NCBI RefSeq assembly: GCF_020532665.2
Contig: NZ_JAIWPG020000018.1
Location: 16,020-80,019 of the forward strand
Reading direction: 5' to 3'
Origin: Lelliottia sp. WAP21
Lineage (GTDB): Bacteria; Pseudomonadota; Gammaproteobacteria; Enterobacterales; Enterobacteriaceae
DNA: 64,000 nucleotides
Within the stretch, counting starts at the first letter, position 1; each line of letters opens with the position of its first letter. Both the position numbers and the translations under genes were made by a program. The notes under the pieces were generated by a model that saw only the letters and a program-made list of their open reading frames with translations, did no database searches and was not told the origin of the DNA. This document shows positions 18,892 to 28,703 of this stretch, piece after piece.

Positions 18892-20076
18892 TTACTCTCC
18901 TTGAGGTGCGCTTTCAGGGGCGGGTGCAGGCGCCGCAGGCGTTGCTTCCGCCGCCACGCCAGGCTGCGCCAGCAGATTACGCACGCGGGTTTGCATCAGT
19001 TTCTCCAGAATTGGCTGGCTGGCAAGCTTATCCGGCACATCCATGGTGATGTTTTGTTGGCTTAGCTTATCGATGTCATCCAGGAACGCCGCCGTGGAGG
19101 CATCGCTGGTATCGTAATAGGCACGAACCCAGGTGGACACGTTATCCAGCGCTTGTTTGTAGGTCTCTTCCTGATGACGCGGAACGGCCTGCGCGGCAAC
19201 CAGAAGACGAGCGCGGATATTTTCACGCAGGTAAACATCCTGATTTGGTGCCAGCAGCGGAACGGCAGTTTCGTCGCGACGACGAACCGTAATGAAGCTA
19301 TCCATAAAGTTCTGCCAGCTTTTTTGCAGATTAATGCGCCACTCGCTGAGTGAGCTGGATAATTCCGTGCCGTCAGAATCCATCGGCGCGTCGTCATCGT
19401 TATTATCGGCCAGGCGCAGGTTATCAATCTGGTTCGACAGCTGATTTACCTTAAGGATAATACCGTCGTAATCCACCTGAGATACGGCGGAGAGGCTGGC
19501 GATATCTTCGGTAATGGCGCGTCGGGCAGTAATCAGGCTTGGATCGTTCATGTCCGCCAGGCTGGCATCTGCGCTTTTAAGCAGGGCGGCTGCGGTGGTG
19601 ACGTCCTGATCGCTCCATAATTTGCGACCGGCCAGTTTGACCAGGAAATCGGCCTGAGACAGGAGCCAGGTTTTGGCATCCGTTCCGGAAATGGTCGCCA
19701 CTTTTTGCTGCACTTCGCCCAGTTGCTTTGTCAGCTCTTCCTGCTTTTTATCGGCTTGTGCAAGCTGTTCACCCTGTTGCTTGATCACGCCTTCCAGCTC
19801 GGTTTTTTGCGTCTCCTGCGCTTTTTGCAGGGCGGTGATTTGATTGACCAAAGCATCGCTGGTGGATGTCAGATTGGAACCCTGTTGCTTCACAAGACCA
19901 TACAGACCCACGCCTGCTGCCAGCGCAATGGCGATAGCGACAGCGCTTAACGCCAGGCTGGTTTTGTTGCCGTTTTTTTTCTCAGCGGTTTTCTCAGTCG
20001 TCTCTGGCTGTGGCGTGATATCCACAGTCTCCCTGGTCTCTTCAACCACGGCGGAGGGTTTTTCTTGTTCCGTCAT
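18892..20076 (-). CDS. hemX: HemX, membrane-anchored coiled-coil protein of the hem operon
   Basis: The 394-residue protein has a charged cytoplasmic N-terminus and one membrane segment (about residues 38-62, [20 protein letters not shown]). A long glutamine/lysine-rich coiled coil ([20 protein letters not shown]) and a helical periplasmic domain follow, and the C-terminus is Ala/Pro-rich. Databases often call it uroporphyrin-III C-methyltransferase, but I see no methyltransferase motif and its role is unknown. It lies between hemD and hemY in one operon. Confidence 0.92.
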   Translation of the reverse strand: MTEQEKPSAVVEETRETVDITPQPETTEKTAEKKNGNKTSLALSAVAIAIALAAGVGLYGLVKQQGSNLTSTSDALVNQITALQKAQETQKTELEGVIKQQGEQLAQADKKQEELTKQLGEVQQKVATISGTDAKTWLLSQADFLVKLAGRKLWSDQDVTTAAALLKSADASLADMNDPSLITARRAITEDIASLSAVSQVDYDGIILKVNQLSNQIDNLRLADNNDDDAPMDSDGTELSSSLSEWRINLQKSWQNFMDSFITVRRRDETAVPLLAPNQDVYLRENIRARLLVAAQAVPRHQEETYKQALDNVSTWVRAYYDTSDASTAAFLDDIDKLSQQNITMDVPDKLASQPILEKLMQTRVRNLLAQPGVAAEATPAAPAPAPESAPQGE

Positions 20077-20096
20077 TATGGCTTCCCATTTGAGAG

Positions 20097-20837
20097 TTAT
20101 TGTAATGCGCGCAGCAGCGCATCGTTGTCGGCGTTATCAGCGATCCGAATATCTTTCCAGCCCAGTTCCCGGGCAAGGTTCGCCAGACGCTCGCTGACGA
20201 CCCATAGCCGACAGCGGAGTAACCAGTTTTCCCGATACCATTGTGGGATCAGTGACCAGAGCTGTTGCAGCATTTCACCGCTGGTGACCACCAGCGTATT
20301 CACGCCACGGCTATGCCAGCGCATTGCCTCTTCTGCTCCGTCGTAATGCTTTTCACAACGTTGATAACATTCACAAAACGTCACGCTGGCACCGCGCTGA
20401 CTCAGCGTATCGCCCAGCAAATCACGTCCACCGTTGCCGCGTAATAATAATGCACGTTTTCCCGCAACGGTTTGTAATTCAGGTAATTGTAGCAAGACTT
20501 CACTGATTTCCCGATCTAACGGATACTGAACGTCGATGCCGCTGACGGTATGCAGGGCCAGGGCGGTGGTACGCCCAATAGCAAAATAGCGCGGGTCAGT
20601 AGGCCAGGTCTGCCCCTCCTGCAACAGCTGCGCGTGGGCAAATTCCACGGCGTGCTGGGACAGAGCAAAGACTAAATCACCCTCCTGCAGAGAATGGAGG
20701 TGGCCGGTAAGCGCGGGAAGCTCCCGACCAGGGGCAAACTCAATCAGCGGAAAGCGCCAGGCCACCAGCCCCAGTGCGCGCAGACGGCTCACTAATTGAT
20801 CTCCCGCAGGAGAAGGGCGAGTGACGAGGATACTCAT
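20097..20837 (-). CDS. hemD: Uroporphyrinogen-III synthase
   Basis: The 246-residue enzyme closes and inverts ring D of hydroxymethylbilane to make uroporphyrinogen III. It starts [23 protein letters not shown], the typical HemD opening, with [27 protein letters not shown] and [11 protein letters not shown] segments. The family is poorly conserved, so operon position is strong supporting evidence. It overlaps hemC by four bases (ATGA). Confidence 0.95.
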   Translation of the reverse strand: MSILVTRPSPAGDQLVSRLRALGLVAWRFPLIEFAPGRELPALTGHLHSLQEGDLVFALSQHAVEFAHAQLLQEGQTWPTDPRYFAIGRTTALALHTVSGIDVQYPLDREISEVLLQLPELQTVAGKRALLLRGNGGRDLLGDTLSQRGASVTFCECYQRCEKHYDGAEEAMRWHSRGVNTLVVTSGEMLQQLWSLIPQWYRENWLLRCRLWVVSERLANLARELGWKDIRIADNADNDALLRALQ

Positions 20838-21775
20838 GCTGGGGGTTCTCCGTTATACACGTCTGCCAGAATGTCGCGTGCGCCTTTATCCAGAAGCTCT
20901 TCTGCCAGTGAGATACCCAGCGCTTCGGCGTCCTGAGGTTGACCGCGACGCTCGCCGCGCACCATTTGTGAACCGTCCGGGGCGCCAACCAGCGCACGCA
21001 GCCAAAGCTCACCGTCGATCAGTTCCGCGTAGCTACCAATCGGCACCTGACAACCCCCCTCCAGGCGGGTATTCATGGCGCGCTCCGCTTTTACGCGAAT
21101 ACTGGTTTCTGTGTGATTCAAGGGGGCAAGAAGCGCGCGGGTGCGCTCATCATCGAGACGGCACTCAATCCCGACCGCGCCCTGACCCACGGCCGGCAGA
21201 GAGAGCTCTGGCGGCATGGCTACGCGAATACGCGATTCAAGCCCAAGGCGTTTCAACCCGGCGACCGCCAGAATAATGGCATCGTACTCGCCATTATCGA
21301 GCTTACCCAGACGGGTGCCGACATTCCCACGCAGGGAACGAATGACCAGGTCCGGACGGCGTTCTGCCAGCTGACATTGACGGCGTAAACTTGACGTGCC
21401 AATCACGCTGCCCGTCGGGAGGTCATCCAGTGAAGCATAGTGATGAGAGACAAAGGCATCGCGCGGATCGTCGCGCTCGCAGATGGTAACCAGGCCCAGC
21501 CCTTCAGGGAATTCGACAGGGACATCTTTCATGGAATGGACGGCGATATCGGCGCGGTTCTCAAGCAAGGCTGTTTCCAGCTCTTTGACGAACAACCCTT
21601 TTCCACCGACTTTTGCGAGTGGTGTATCCAGAATCACATCGCCGCGCGTCACCATCGGAACCAGTTCAACACACAGTCCCGGATGGCAGGCTTCGAGGCG
21701 CTGCTTAACATAGTGTGCCTGCCAGAGCGCGAGAGGGCTTTGGCGTGTGGCAATTCTCAAAACATTGTCTAACAT
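20834..21775 (-). CDS. hemC: Porphobilinogen deaminase (hydroxymethylbilane synthase)
   Basis: The 313-residue enzyme joins four porphobilinogens into hydroxymethylbilane. Visible motifs are [24 protein letters not shown] with the catalytic aspartate region, [23 protein letters not shown] and [13 protein letters not shown], whose cysteine carries the dipyrromethane cofactor. The ATG at 21775 ([12 protein letters not shown]) matches the family; the frame continues five codons to MTVTS, without support. It is first in hemCDXY and divergent from cyaA. Confidence 0.97.
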   Translation of the reverse strand: MLDNVLRIATRQSPLALWQAHYVKQRLEACHPGLCVELVPMVTRGDVILDTPLAKVGGKGLFVKELETALLENRADIAVHSMKDVPVEFPEGLGLVTICERDDPRDAFVSHHYASLDDLPTGSVIGTSSLRRQCQLAERRPDLVIRSLRGNVGTRLGKLDNGEYDAIILAVAGLKRLGLESRIRVAMPPELSLPAVGQGAVGIECRLDDERTRALLAPLNHTETSIRVKAERAMNTRLEGGCQVPIGSYAELIDGELWLRALVGAPDGSQMVRGERRGQPQDAEALGISLAEELLDKGARDILADVYNGEPPA

Positions 21776-22122
21776 GCTTGTTACCGTCATTATCGTCCAC
21801 TACCCATCCTAACATTGTTGACTCTGGGATGGCAGTTTTCCGGACTATGAGGGAAAGCGGGACAAGGAGGCACTCAGGTCGTCCGCAGCCGTATTCAGGA
21901 ATTTACACGTTCAGAACGGTGCTACACTTGTATGTAGCGCATCTTTCTTTACGGTCAATCGGCAAGGTGTTAAATTGATCACGTTTTAGACCATTTTTTC
22001 GTCTGTACCACCAAAAAGATAAGGACGAAAAAGGGTAACGGTTATTTTTTGAAATACTGCGGGCCCGTAATCCTTCGCTGTACTGAACGATTGCCGCGTC
22101 CGGAAACATCAGGCGATATGTC
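21776..22122. promoter_or_regulatory. Divergent hemC/cyaA promoter region
   Basis: These 347 bases hold no gene. By position they contain the hemC promoter on the minus strand and the cyaA promoters on the plus strand. The section around 21961-22010 is nearly identical to the E. coli cyaA P2 region as I remember it and contains the CRP site listed separately. Confidence 0.6.
21965..21986 (+). promoter_or_regulatory. CRP-cAMP site of the cyaA promoter
   Basis: The 22 bases AGGTGTTAAATTGATCACGT plus TT align with the CRP consensus: a degenerate left half (GTGTTA) and a good right half (TGATCAC). In E. coli the equivalent site lets CRP-cAMP repress cyaA, closing a feedback loop on cAMP synthesis. 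Confidence 0.7.
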
Positions 22123-24666
22123 TTGTACCTCTATATTGAGACTCTGAAACAGAGACTGGATGCCATCAATCAACTGCGCGTGGATCGCGCGCTTGCTGCC
22201 ATGGGACCTGCTTTCCAACAGGTTTACAGTCTGCTGCCAACATTATTGCACTACCATCATCCACTGATGCCGGGTTACCTCGACGGTAACGTTCCCAGGG
22301 GCATCTGCATCTACACGCCTGATGAAACCCAACAACATTACCTTACCGAGCTTGAACTCTATCGCGGCCTGCCTCCACAAGAGTCGCCGCAAGGTGAGCT
22401 GCCGATTACCGGCGTCTACACCATGGGAAGTACCTCATCGGTAGGGCAAAGCTGCTCTTCTGACCTGGATATCTGGGTCTGCCACCAGTCCTGGCTCGAT
22501 AACGAAGAGCGCCAGCTGCTGCAGCGTAAATGTAGCCTGCTTGAAAGCTGGGCGGCCTCGCTTGGCGTGGAAGTCAGCTTCTTCCTGATTGATGAAAACC
22601 GTTTCCGCCATAACGAAAGCGGCAGTCTGGGTGGTGAAGACTGCGGCTCGACTCAGCACATCTTATTGCTGGATGAGTTTTACCGTACTGCCGTTCGTCT
22701 GGCCGGTAAGCGTATTCTGTGGAATATGGTGCCGTGCGATGAAGAAGAGCATTACGACGACTACGTCATGTCGCTTTACTCGCAGGGTGTGTTAACCCCT
22801 AATGAGTGGCTTGACCTTGGCGGCTTAAGCTTGCTCTCTGCGGAAGAGTATTTTGGCGCGAGCCTGTGGCAGCTCTACAAAAGTATCGATTCACCGTATA
22901 AAGCGGTGTTGAAAACGCTGCTGCTCGAAGCATACTCGTGGGAATACCCCACACCGCGCCTGCTGGCAAAAGACATTAAACAGCGTCTGCACGATGGTGA
23001 GATCGTCTCTTACGGACTTGATGCTTACTGCATGATGCTGGAACGCGTGACCGAATATCTCAAAGCGATTGATGACCCGACGCGTCTCGATTTGGTCCGC
23101 CGGTGTTTCTATCTGAAGGTATGTGAAAAACTCAGCCGCGAACGCGCCTGCGTGGGCTGGCGTCGTGAAGTGGTAAGCCAGCTGGTCAAAGAGTGGGGCT
23201 GGGACGAAGAACGTCTGGCGATGCTCGATAACCGCGCGAACTGGAAAATCGATCAGGTGCGTGAAGCGCACAACGAATTGCTCGATGCCATGATGCAGAG
23301 CTACCGTAATCTGATCCGCTTTGCGCGCCGCAACAACTTAAGCGTGTCCGCCAGTCCGCAGGATATCGGGGTATTGACCCGTAAACTGTACGCGGCGTTT
23401 GAAGCGTTGCCGGGGAAAGTGACGCTGGTTAACCCACAGATTTCGCCTGACCTGTCAGAACCGAATCTGACCTTTATCTATGTGCCACCGGGCCGTGCAA
23501 ACCGCACCGGGTGGTATTTGTACAACCGTTCTCCGAGCATGGACTCCATCATCAGCCATCAGCCACTGGAATATAACCGGTATCTGAACAAGCTGGTGGC
23601 CTGGGCCTGGTTTAACGGTTTGCTGACGTCACGCACGCGCCTGTTCGTGAAAGGCAACGACGTGGTGGATTTGGCCAAGCTGCAGGAGATGGTTGCTGAC
23701 GTGTCGCACCACTTCCCGCTGCGTCTGCCAGCGCCAACCCCTAAAGCCCTGTACAGCCCGTGCGAAATTCGTCATCTGGCGATTATCGTCAACCTGGAAT
23801 ACGACCCGACTACGGCGTTTCGTAACCAGGTGGTCCATTTTGATTTCCGTAAGCTGGACGTCTTTAGCTTTGGTGAGCAGCAAAATTGCCTGGTGGGTAG
23901 CGTCGATCTTCTCTATCGCAACTCGTGGAATGAAGTGCGTACGCTGCATTTCAACGGCGAGCAGGCGATGATTGAAGCGCTGAAAACCATTCTCGGTAAG
24001 ATGCACCAGGACGCCGCGCCGCCGGATAGCGTGGAAGTCTTCTGCTATAGCCAGCATCTGCGTGGCCTCATTCGTACGCGCGTACAGCAGCTGGTGTCGG
24101 AGTGTATCGATCTTCGTCTTTCAAGCACCCGTCAGGAAACCGGGCGTTTCAAAGCGCTACGCGTCTCCGGACAAACCTGGGGCCTGTTCTTTGAGCGTCT
24201 GAACGTGTCGGTGCAAAAGCTGGAAAACGCCATCGAATTCTACGGCGCGATTTCGCACAACAAGCTGCATGGCCTGTCTGTTCAGGTTGAAACCAACCCG
24301 GTCCGACTGCCGCAGGTTGTTGATGGTTATGCCAGTGAGGGGATTATTCAGTTCTTCTTTGAAGAAGCGGACGACGAAACCGGATTCAACATTTACATTC
24401 TGGACGAAACGAACCGTGCTGAGGTTTATCACCACTGCGAAGGCAGCAAAGAGGAGCTGGTACGCGACGTGAGCCGCTTCTACTCTTCATCGCACGATCG
24501 TTTCACCTATGGCTCCAGCTTTATCAACTTCAACCTGCCGCAGTTTTATCAGATTGTGAAAGTTGACGGGCGTGCCCAGGTGATTCCATTCCGCACTCAG
24601 GCCATTGCCCATGCGGTCCCTGCCAGTCAGGATGCGTCACCGCTGCTTCAGCAGTATTTCTCCTGA
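22123..24666 (+). CDS. cyaA: Class I adenylate cyclase
   Basis: The 847-residue protein (E. coli has 848) makes cAMP from ATP for CRP-dependent catabolite control. The N-terminal catalytic half shows [20 protein letters not shown], a nucleotidyltransferase signature with the metal-binding aspartates. The C-terminal half, needed for regulation by EIIA-Glc, ends LLQQYFS as in E. coli. The start is the TTG at 22123, giving [20 protein letters not shown]. The same inefficient TTG start is used in E. coli and keeps enzyme levels low. Expression is probably repressed by CRP through the site at 21965. Confidence 0.98.
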   Translation: MYLYIETLKQRLDAINQLRVDRALAAMGPAFQQVYSLLPTLLHYHHPLMPGYLDGNVPRGICIYTPDETQQHYLTELELYRGLPPQESPQGELPITGVYTMGSTSSVGQSCSSDLDIWVCHQSWLDNEERQLLQRKCSLLESWAASLGVEVSFFLIDENRFRHNESGSLGGEDCGSTQHILLLDEFYRTAVRLAGKRILWNMVPCDEEEHYDDYVMSLYSQGVLTPNEWLDLGGLSLLSAEEYFGASLWQLYKSIDSPYKAVLKTLLLEAYSWEYPTPRLLAKDIKQRLHDGEIVSYGLDAYCMMLERVTEYLKAIDDPTRLDLVRRCFYLKVCEKLSRERACVGWRREVVSQLVKEWGWDEERLAMLDNRANWKIDQVREAHNELLDAMMQSYRNLIRFARRNNLSVSASPQDIGVLTRKLYAAFEALPGKVTLVNPQISPDLSEPNLTFIYVPPGRANRTGWYLYNRSPSMDSIISHQPLEYNRYLNKLVAWAWFNGLLTSRTRLFVKGNDVVDLAKLQEMVADVSHHFPLRLPAPTPKALYSPCEIRHLAIIVNLEYDPTTAFRNQVVHFDFRKLDVFSFGEQQNCLVGSVDLLYRNSWNEVRTLHFNGEQAMIEALKTILGKMHQDAAPPDSVEVFCYSQHLRGLIRTRVQQLVSECIDLRLSSTRQETGRFKALRVSGQTWGLFFERLNVSVQKLENAIEFYGAISHNKLHGLSVQVETNPVRLPQVVDGYASEGIIQFFFEEADDETGFNIYILDETNRAEVYHHCEGSKEELVRDVSRFYSSSHDRFTYGSSFINFNLPQFYQIVKVDGRAQVIPFRTQAIAHAVPASQDASPLLQQYFS

Positions 24667-24675
24667 GCCTGTTAG

Positions 24676-24757
24676 CCCGGTGGCGCTGCGCTTACCGGGA
24701 CCTTTACAGCTCGCACTGTCAGGCCGGATAAGCGAAGCGCCCTTAAGCGAAAAGGCC
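24676..24757. repeat. REP-like palindromic units between cyaA and cyaY
   Basis: CCCGGT...ACCGGG (24676-24699) around a GCGC-rich loop is followed by a GGCCGGATAAGCGAAGCGCC segment (24722-24741). This resembles a pair of REP units (BIME). The position between two convergent genes is typical; the element probably acts as mRNA 3' protection or a bidirectional end signal. Confidence 0.6.
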
Positions 24758-25078
24758 TTAACGGAAGCTCATCTTTTCTCCCGCCTGCGCGGTTGCGGCC
24801 TGTTCCAGCAGATCCCAGAACGTCACACCGCTACGATCGCACACCCATTCGTCACCTTTCAGATCAAAATGGTACCCGCCCTGTTTCGCTGCCAGCCAGA
24901 CCTGGTGCAGCGGCTCCTGACGGTTAATAATAATTTTGCTGCCGTTTTCAAAGGTGAGCGTCAGGATACCGCCGTTGATTTCACAATCGATATCGCTGTC
25001 GCCGTCCCAGTCGTCCAGACGCTCTTCGATGGTCTGCCAGAGGGTATCAGCAAGGCGATGAAATTCACTGTCGTTCAT
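24758..25078 (-). CDS. cyaY: Frataxin-like iron protein CyaY
   Basis: The 106-residue frataxin homologue begins [27 protein letters not shown]. It has the acidic first helix/ridge that binds iron, then the [20 protein letters not shown] beta-sheet and [11 protein letters not shown]. It interacts with the cysteine desulfurase IscS and modulates Fe-S cluster assembly. It is convergent with cyaA and divergent from lptM. Confidence 0.97.
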   Translation of the reverse strand: MNDSEFHRLADTLWQTIEERLDDWDGDSDIDCEINGGILTLTFENGSKIIINRQEPLHQVWLAAKQGGYHFDLKGDEWVCDRSGVTFWDLLEQAATAQAGEKMSFR

Positions 25079-25212
25079 GGTGTTGTTCCTGTTTTTCGTG
25101 ATGGCGGCAGTATAACGCTAAATAATTCCCGTTGCAGGAAAGCGGCAAACTCTTGCTTTTGTGTCTTCTCCTGCGATGATAGAAACAGAATTGAAATTAC
25201 GAGCAACCTACA

Positions 25213-25416
25213 ATGAAAAACGTTTTTCGAACGCTTGCCGTTCTCATCACCCTCTTTAGCCTGACCGGCTGTGGACTGAAGGGACCGCTTTATTTTCCTC
25301 CAGCGGATAAAACAGCGCCGCCACCCACGAAACCGGTGAACAGTCAGATTGAATCCTCTACGCCTGACAGCAACGATCGCGGCGATAACGGTGGCCCAAG
25401 CCAGGTGAATTACTGA
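25213..25416 (+). CDS. lptM: LPS-assembly lipoprotein LptM (YifL)
   Basis: This 67-residue lipoprotein precursor has a signal peptide MKNVFRTLAVLITLFSLTGC with lipobox LTGC, followed by GLKGPLYFPP and a proline/serine-rich tail. The GLKGPLYFPP motif is the LptM signature. In E. coli LptM mimics LPS binding and helps LptD acquire correct disulfides at the outer-membrane LPS translocon. It starts the lptM-dapF-yigA-xerC-yigB cluster, with dapF 35 bases downstream. Confidence 0.93.
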   Translation: MKNVFRTLAVLITLFSLTGCGLKGPLYFPPADKTAPPPTKPVNSQIESSTPDSNDRGDNGGPSQVNY

Positions 25417-25451
25417 TAATCACGTTCTGTACCCGCGCAATGGAGTAGATG

Positions 25452-26276
25452 ATGCAGTTCTCTAAAATGCATGGCCTTGGTAACGATTTTATGGTCGTCG
25501 ACGCGGTAACGCAGAATGTCTTTTTTTCCCCAGAGCTGATCCGCCGTCTGGCGGACAGGCATCTGGGCGTGGGCTTTGATCAGTTGCTGGTGGTGGAGCC
25601 TCCGTACGATCCCGATCTCGATTTTCACTATCGCATTTTCAATGCGGACGGTAGCGAAGTGTCGCAGTGTGGCAACGGCGCACGCTGTTTTGCCCGCTTT
25701 GTCCGGCTGAAAGGGCTGACCAACAAACGTGATATTCGCGTCAGCACGGCGAATGGCCGTATGGTGTTAAGCGTCACCGACGACGATCTGGTTCGCGTGA
25801 ACATGGGCGAGCCGAATTTTGAGCCGTCGGCGATTCCCTTTCGCGCTATCAAAGCGGAAAAGACCTATATCATGCGCGCGGCCGAGCAAACAGTATTGTG
25901 CGGCGTGGTTTCCATGGGCAATCCCCACTGCGTGATTCAGGTTGATGATGTCGACACGGCGGCAGTGGAGACGCTGGGTCCGATCATGGAGAGCCACGAG
26001 CGCTTTCCTGAGCGGGCGAATATCGGTTTTATGCAGGTAGTGAAGCGTGAACACATCCGTCTGCGCGTTTATGAGCGCGGGGCGGGCGAAACGCGAGCCT
26101 GCGGTAGTGGCGCTTGCGCGGCCGTTGCTGTGGGGATCTCTCAGGGTTTACTGGCTGAAGAGGTTCGCGTCGAATTACCAGGCGGTCGGCTTGATATCGC
26201 CTGGAAAGGTCCGGGTCATCCACTGTATATGACTGGCCCGGCGGCACATGTCTACGACGGGTTTATCCATCTATGA
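25452..26276 (+). CDS. dapF: Diaminopimelate epimerase
   Basis: The 274-residue enzyme interconverts LL- and meso-diaminopimelate for lysine and peptidoglycan synthesis. The two catalytic cysteines lie in CGNGARCF (Cys73 is the first of the motif) and CGSGACAA (near residue 217). Of two adjacent ATGs, the second (25452, [12 protein letters not shown]) matches the family start. It overlaps yigA by four bases. Confidence 0.98.
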   Translation: MQFSKMHGLGNDFMVVDAVTQNVFFSPELIRRLADRHLGVGFDQLLVVEPPYDPDLDFHYRIFNADGSEVSQCGNGARCFARFVRLKGLTNKRDIRVSTANGRMVLSVTDDDLVRVNMGEPNFEPSAIPFRAIKAEKTYIMRAAEQTVLCGVVSMGNPHCVIQVDDVDTAAVETLGPIMESHERFPERANIGFMQVVKREHIRLRVYERGAGETRACGSGACAAVAVGISQGLLAEEVRVELPGGRLDIAWKGPGHPLYMTGPAAHVYDGFIHL

Positions 26277-26980
26277 AACAACCAGGGGAAGAACTGCAGG
26301 AAACATTGACGGAGCTGGACGACCGGGCTGTCGTTGATTATCTGCTGAACAATCCTGCGTTTTTTATTCGTAATGCGCGCGTGGTCGAACAGATGCGCGT
26401 GCCGCATCCGGTTCGCGAAACCGTTTCGCTGGTTGAATGGCACATGGCGCGCTCGCGCAAGCATATAGATCAGCTTGAAGAGAACATGACGTTGCTTATG
26501 GAGCAGGCCAGCAATAACGAAAGCCTGTTTTATCGCCTGCTGAACTTGCAGGCCCGCCTGGCGTCAGCCCACAGTCTGGACGAGTTTCTCAGCCGTTTCC
26601 ATCGCTGGGCGCGCGAGCTGGGGCTGGCCGGGGCAACCCTTCGCCTGTTCCCCGATCGCTGGCGCATTGGCGCACCGTCCGGGTTTACTCATCTTGCGCT
26701 GAACCGCCAGGCGTTTGAAGCACTGCGCATTCAACGTCTTGGACACGAGCATCACTACCTGGGCCCGCTGAACGGCCCCGAGCTGCTGGTGGTGTTGCCT
26801 GAGGCCAAAGCGATTGGCTCTGTGGCGATGTCGCTGATGGGGCGTGACGGCGATTTGGGCGTCTTGCTCTTTACCAGCCGCGATCCGCACCACTATGAGC
26901 AGGGGCAGGCCACGCATTTATTGCAAGAAATTGCCCTGATGTTGCCTGAGCTGCTGGAGCGCTGGATTGAACGCGTATGA
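26273..26980 (+). CDS. yigA: DUF484 protein YigA
   Basis: The 235-residue protein has a helical N-terminus ([20 protein letters not shown] and [20 protein letters not shown]) and a GAF-like C-terminal half, the DUF484 layout. The function is unknown. In many gamma-proteobacteria it is coupled to xerC as here, with four-base overlaps on both sides, so a link to XerC or cell-wall precursor supply has been suggested only from context. Confidence 0.9.
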   Translation: MKQPGEELQETLTELDDRAVVDYLLNNPAFFIRNARVVEQMRVPHPVRETVSLVEWHMARSRKHIDQLEENMTLLMEQASNNESLFYRLLNLQARLASAHSLDEFLSRFHRWARELGLAGATLRLFPDRWRIGAPSGFTHLALNRQAFEALRIQRLGHEHHYLGPLNGPELLVVLPEAKAIGSVAMSLMGRDGDLGVLLFTSRDPHHYEQGQATHLLQEIALMLPELLERWIERV

Positions 26981-27879
26981 CAGATTCTCTCCTGGCGACC
27001 CACGTCACGCGTTTTCTGCGCTACCTGGGCGTTGAGCGTCAGCTTAGCCCCATTACCCTGCTGAACTATCAGCGTCAGCTTGATGCCATTATGCTGATTG
27101 CCGACGAGCTGGGTCTGAAAAGCTGGCAACAGTGTGACGCTGCCACCGTGCGTGGATTTGTCGTGCGGAGCCGACGTAAAGGCTTAGGCCCCGCCAGCCT
27201 GGCGCTACGCCTCTCGGCGCTACGCAGTTTCTTTGACTGGCTGGTCAGTCAGGGCGCGTTAAAAGCTAACCCGGCGAAAGGGATAGCCACACCGAAAGCC
27301 CCGCGCCATCTGCCCAAAAATATCGACGTAGATGACGTAAACCGTCTGCTGGATATTGATCTCAACGATCCTCTTGCGGTGCGCGACAGGGCGATGCTTG
27401 AGGTAATGTATGGCGCAGGCCTGCGTTTATCCGAGCTGGTGAATCTGGATCTGAAACATCTCGATCTGGATACCGGTGAAGTGTGGGTAATGGGGAAGGG
27501 GAGCAAAGAGCGTCGTCTGCCGATCGGACGCAACGCGGTGACGTGGATAGAGCACTGGCTGGATCTGCGGGGTCTGTTTGGCGCTGAAGAAGACGCGCTG
27601 TTTCTGTCAAAACTGGGCAAGCGTATCTCTGCCCGTAACGTGCAAAAGCGTTTCGCTGAATGGGGAATCAAGCAAGGACTGAACAGCCATGTACATCCGC
27701 ATAAGCTGCGCCACTCCTTTGCCACCCACATGCTCGAATCCAGCGGCGATTTGCGTGGCGTTCAGGAATTGCTCGGCCACGCCAATTTATCCACTACCCA
27801 AATCTATACCCATTTGGACTTTCAGCACCTTGCTTCGGTGTATGACTCGGCGCATCCACGCGCCAAACGGGGGAAATAA
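26977..27879 (+). CDS. xerC: Site-specific tyrosine recombinase XerC
   Basis: The 300-residue recombinase (E. coli 298) has an N-terminal SAM-like core-binding domain and a catalytic domain. The catalytic residues are visible: Arg in GAGLRLSEL, His and Arg in [14 protein letters not shown], His in [15 protein letters not shown] and the nucleophilic Tyr in that same motif. With XerD it resolves chromosome dimers at dif. It is in the dapF-yigA-xerC-yigB operon, as in E. coli. Confidence 0.98.
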   Translation: MTDSLLATHVTRFLRYLGVERQLSPITLLNYQRQLDAIMLIADELGLKSWQQCDAATVRGFVVRSRRKGLGPASLALRLSALRSFFDWLVSQGALKANPAKGIATPKAPRHLPKNIDVDDVNRLLDIDLNDPLAVRDRAMLEVMYGAGLRLSELVNLDLKHLDLDTGEVWVMGKGSKERRLPIGRNAVTWIEHWLDLRGLFGAEEDALFLSKLGKRISARNVQKRFAEWGIKQGLNSHVHPHKLRHSFATHMLESSGDLRGVQELLGHANLSTTQIYTHLDFQHLASVYDSAHPRAKRGK

Positions 27880-28595
27880 TGCGTTTTTACCGCCCTTTAG
27901 GTCAGATTTCAGCCTTGACCTTCGATCTTGATGACACGCTTTACGACAACCGCCAGGTGATCCTGCGGACCGAAAAGGAAGCGTTGTCCTTTGTTCAAAA
28001 CTATCATCCCTCGTTGAAATCACTGCAAAATACCGATTTTCAGCGCTTGCGTCAGGCATTACGCGAGACAGAGCCGGACATCTACCATGACGTGACGGAA
28101 TGGCGTCGGCGTGCCGTGGAGCAGGCCATGCTGAATGCAGGGCTCAGTCCGCAAGAGGCGGCTCTGGGGGCTGAAGCCTCTATGGCGAATTTTGCTAAGT
28201 GGCGCAGCCGTATCGACGTCCCGCAAGAGACGCACGACACGCTGAAGACGCTGGCAGCAAAGTGGCCGCTGGTGGCCATTACCAATGGTAATGCCCAGCC
28301 GGAGCTGTTTGGTCTGGGTGACTATTTCGAGTTCGTGTTGCGCGCAGGCCCGCACGGGCGTTCGAAGCCTTTTAACGATATGTATCATCTGGCTGCGGAA
28401 AAACTGGCGTTGCCGCTGGGGCAGATTTTACATGTGGGTGACGATCTCACGACCGACGTCGCGGGCGCGATCCGCTGCGGGATGCAGGCATGCTGGATCA
28501 AGCCTGAAAATGCCGATCTGATGCAAACCGCAGACAGCCGCCTGTTACCTCACCTGGAAATTTCGCGGTTGGCATCCCTCACCACGCTGATATAA
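27879..28595 (+). CDS. yigB: HAD phosphatase YigB (FMN / riboflavin-precursor phosphatase)
   Basis: The 238-residue HAD hydrolase has motif [14 protein letters not shown], motif II in VAITNGNAQ, and motif [16 protein letters not shown]. coli YigB dephosphorylates 5-amino-6-(5-phosphoribitylamino)uracil in riboflavin synthesis and also acts on FMN. The ATG at 27879 shares its A with the xerC stop codon. Confidence 0.93.
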   Translation: MRFYRPLGQISALTFDLDDTLYDNRQVILRTEKEALSFVQNYHPSLKSLQNTDFQRLRQALRETEPDIYHDVTEWRRRAVEQAMLNAGLSPQEAALGAEASMANFAKWRSRIDVPQETHDTLKTLAAKWPLVAITNGNAQPELFGLGDYFEFVLRAGPHGRSKPFNDMYHLAAEKLALPLGQILHVGDDLTTDVAGAIRCGMQACWIKPENADLMQTADSRLLPHLEISRLASLTTLI

Positions 28596-28623
28596 TCACC
28601 AGCAGTATTGTATAAATTACCAG
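28569..28623 (+). promoter_or_regulatory. uvrD promoter with a degenerate LexA (SOS) box
   Basis: TTGGCA (28569-28574) and TATAAT (28591-28596), spaced by 16 bases, form a strong sigma-70 promoter inside the end of yigB. TTG-TATAAATTAC-CAG at 28608-28623 occupies the place of the E. coli uvrD LexA box (CTG-TATATATACC-CAG from memory). Its left CTG is changed to TTG, so binding may be weaker. A site just after the transcription start would block elongation or open-complex formation. Confidence 0.65.
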
Positions 28624-28703
28624 GGGTTTGTCGTTGCAGACCCGGGTAAGCGAGGCACCATCGGGTGCTTTGCGGTTTTCAAGATGACTACGTGACGGTG
28701 CCA

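Noticed and set aside
18892..20076. HemX as a uroporphyrinogen-III C-methyltransferase
   Set aside because: The protein is a membrane-anchored coiled-coil protein with no SAM-binding or methyltransferase motif; the database label appears to be a historical error.
28587..28602. CTG-N10-CAG (CTGATATAATCACCAG) as the uvrD LexA box
   Set aside because: It overlaps the TATAAT -10 and has the CTG/CAG ends, but the inner bases fit LexA poorly. The site at 28608-28623 occupies the position equivalent to the E. coli operator.
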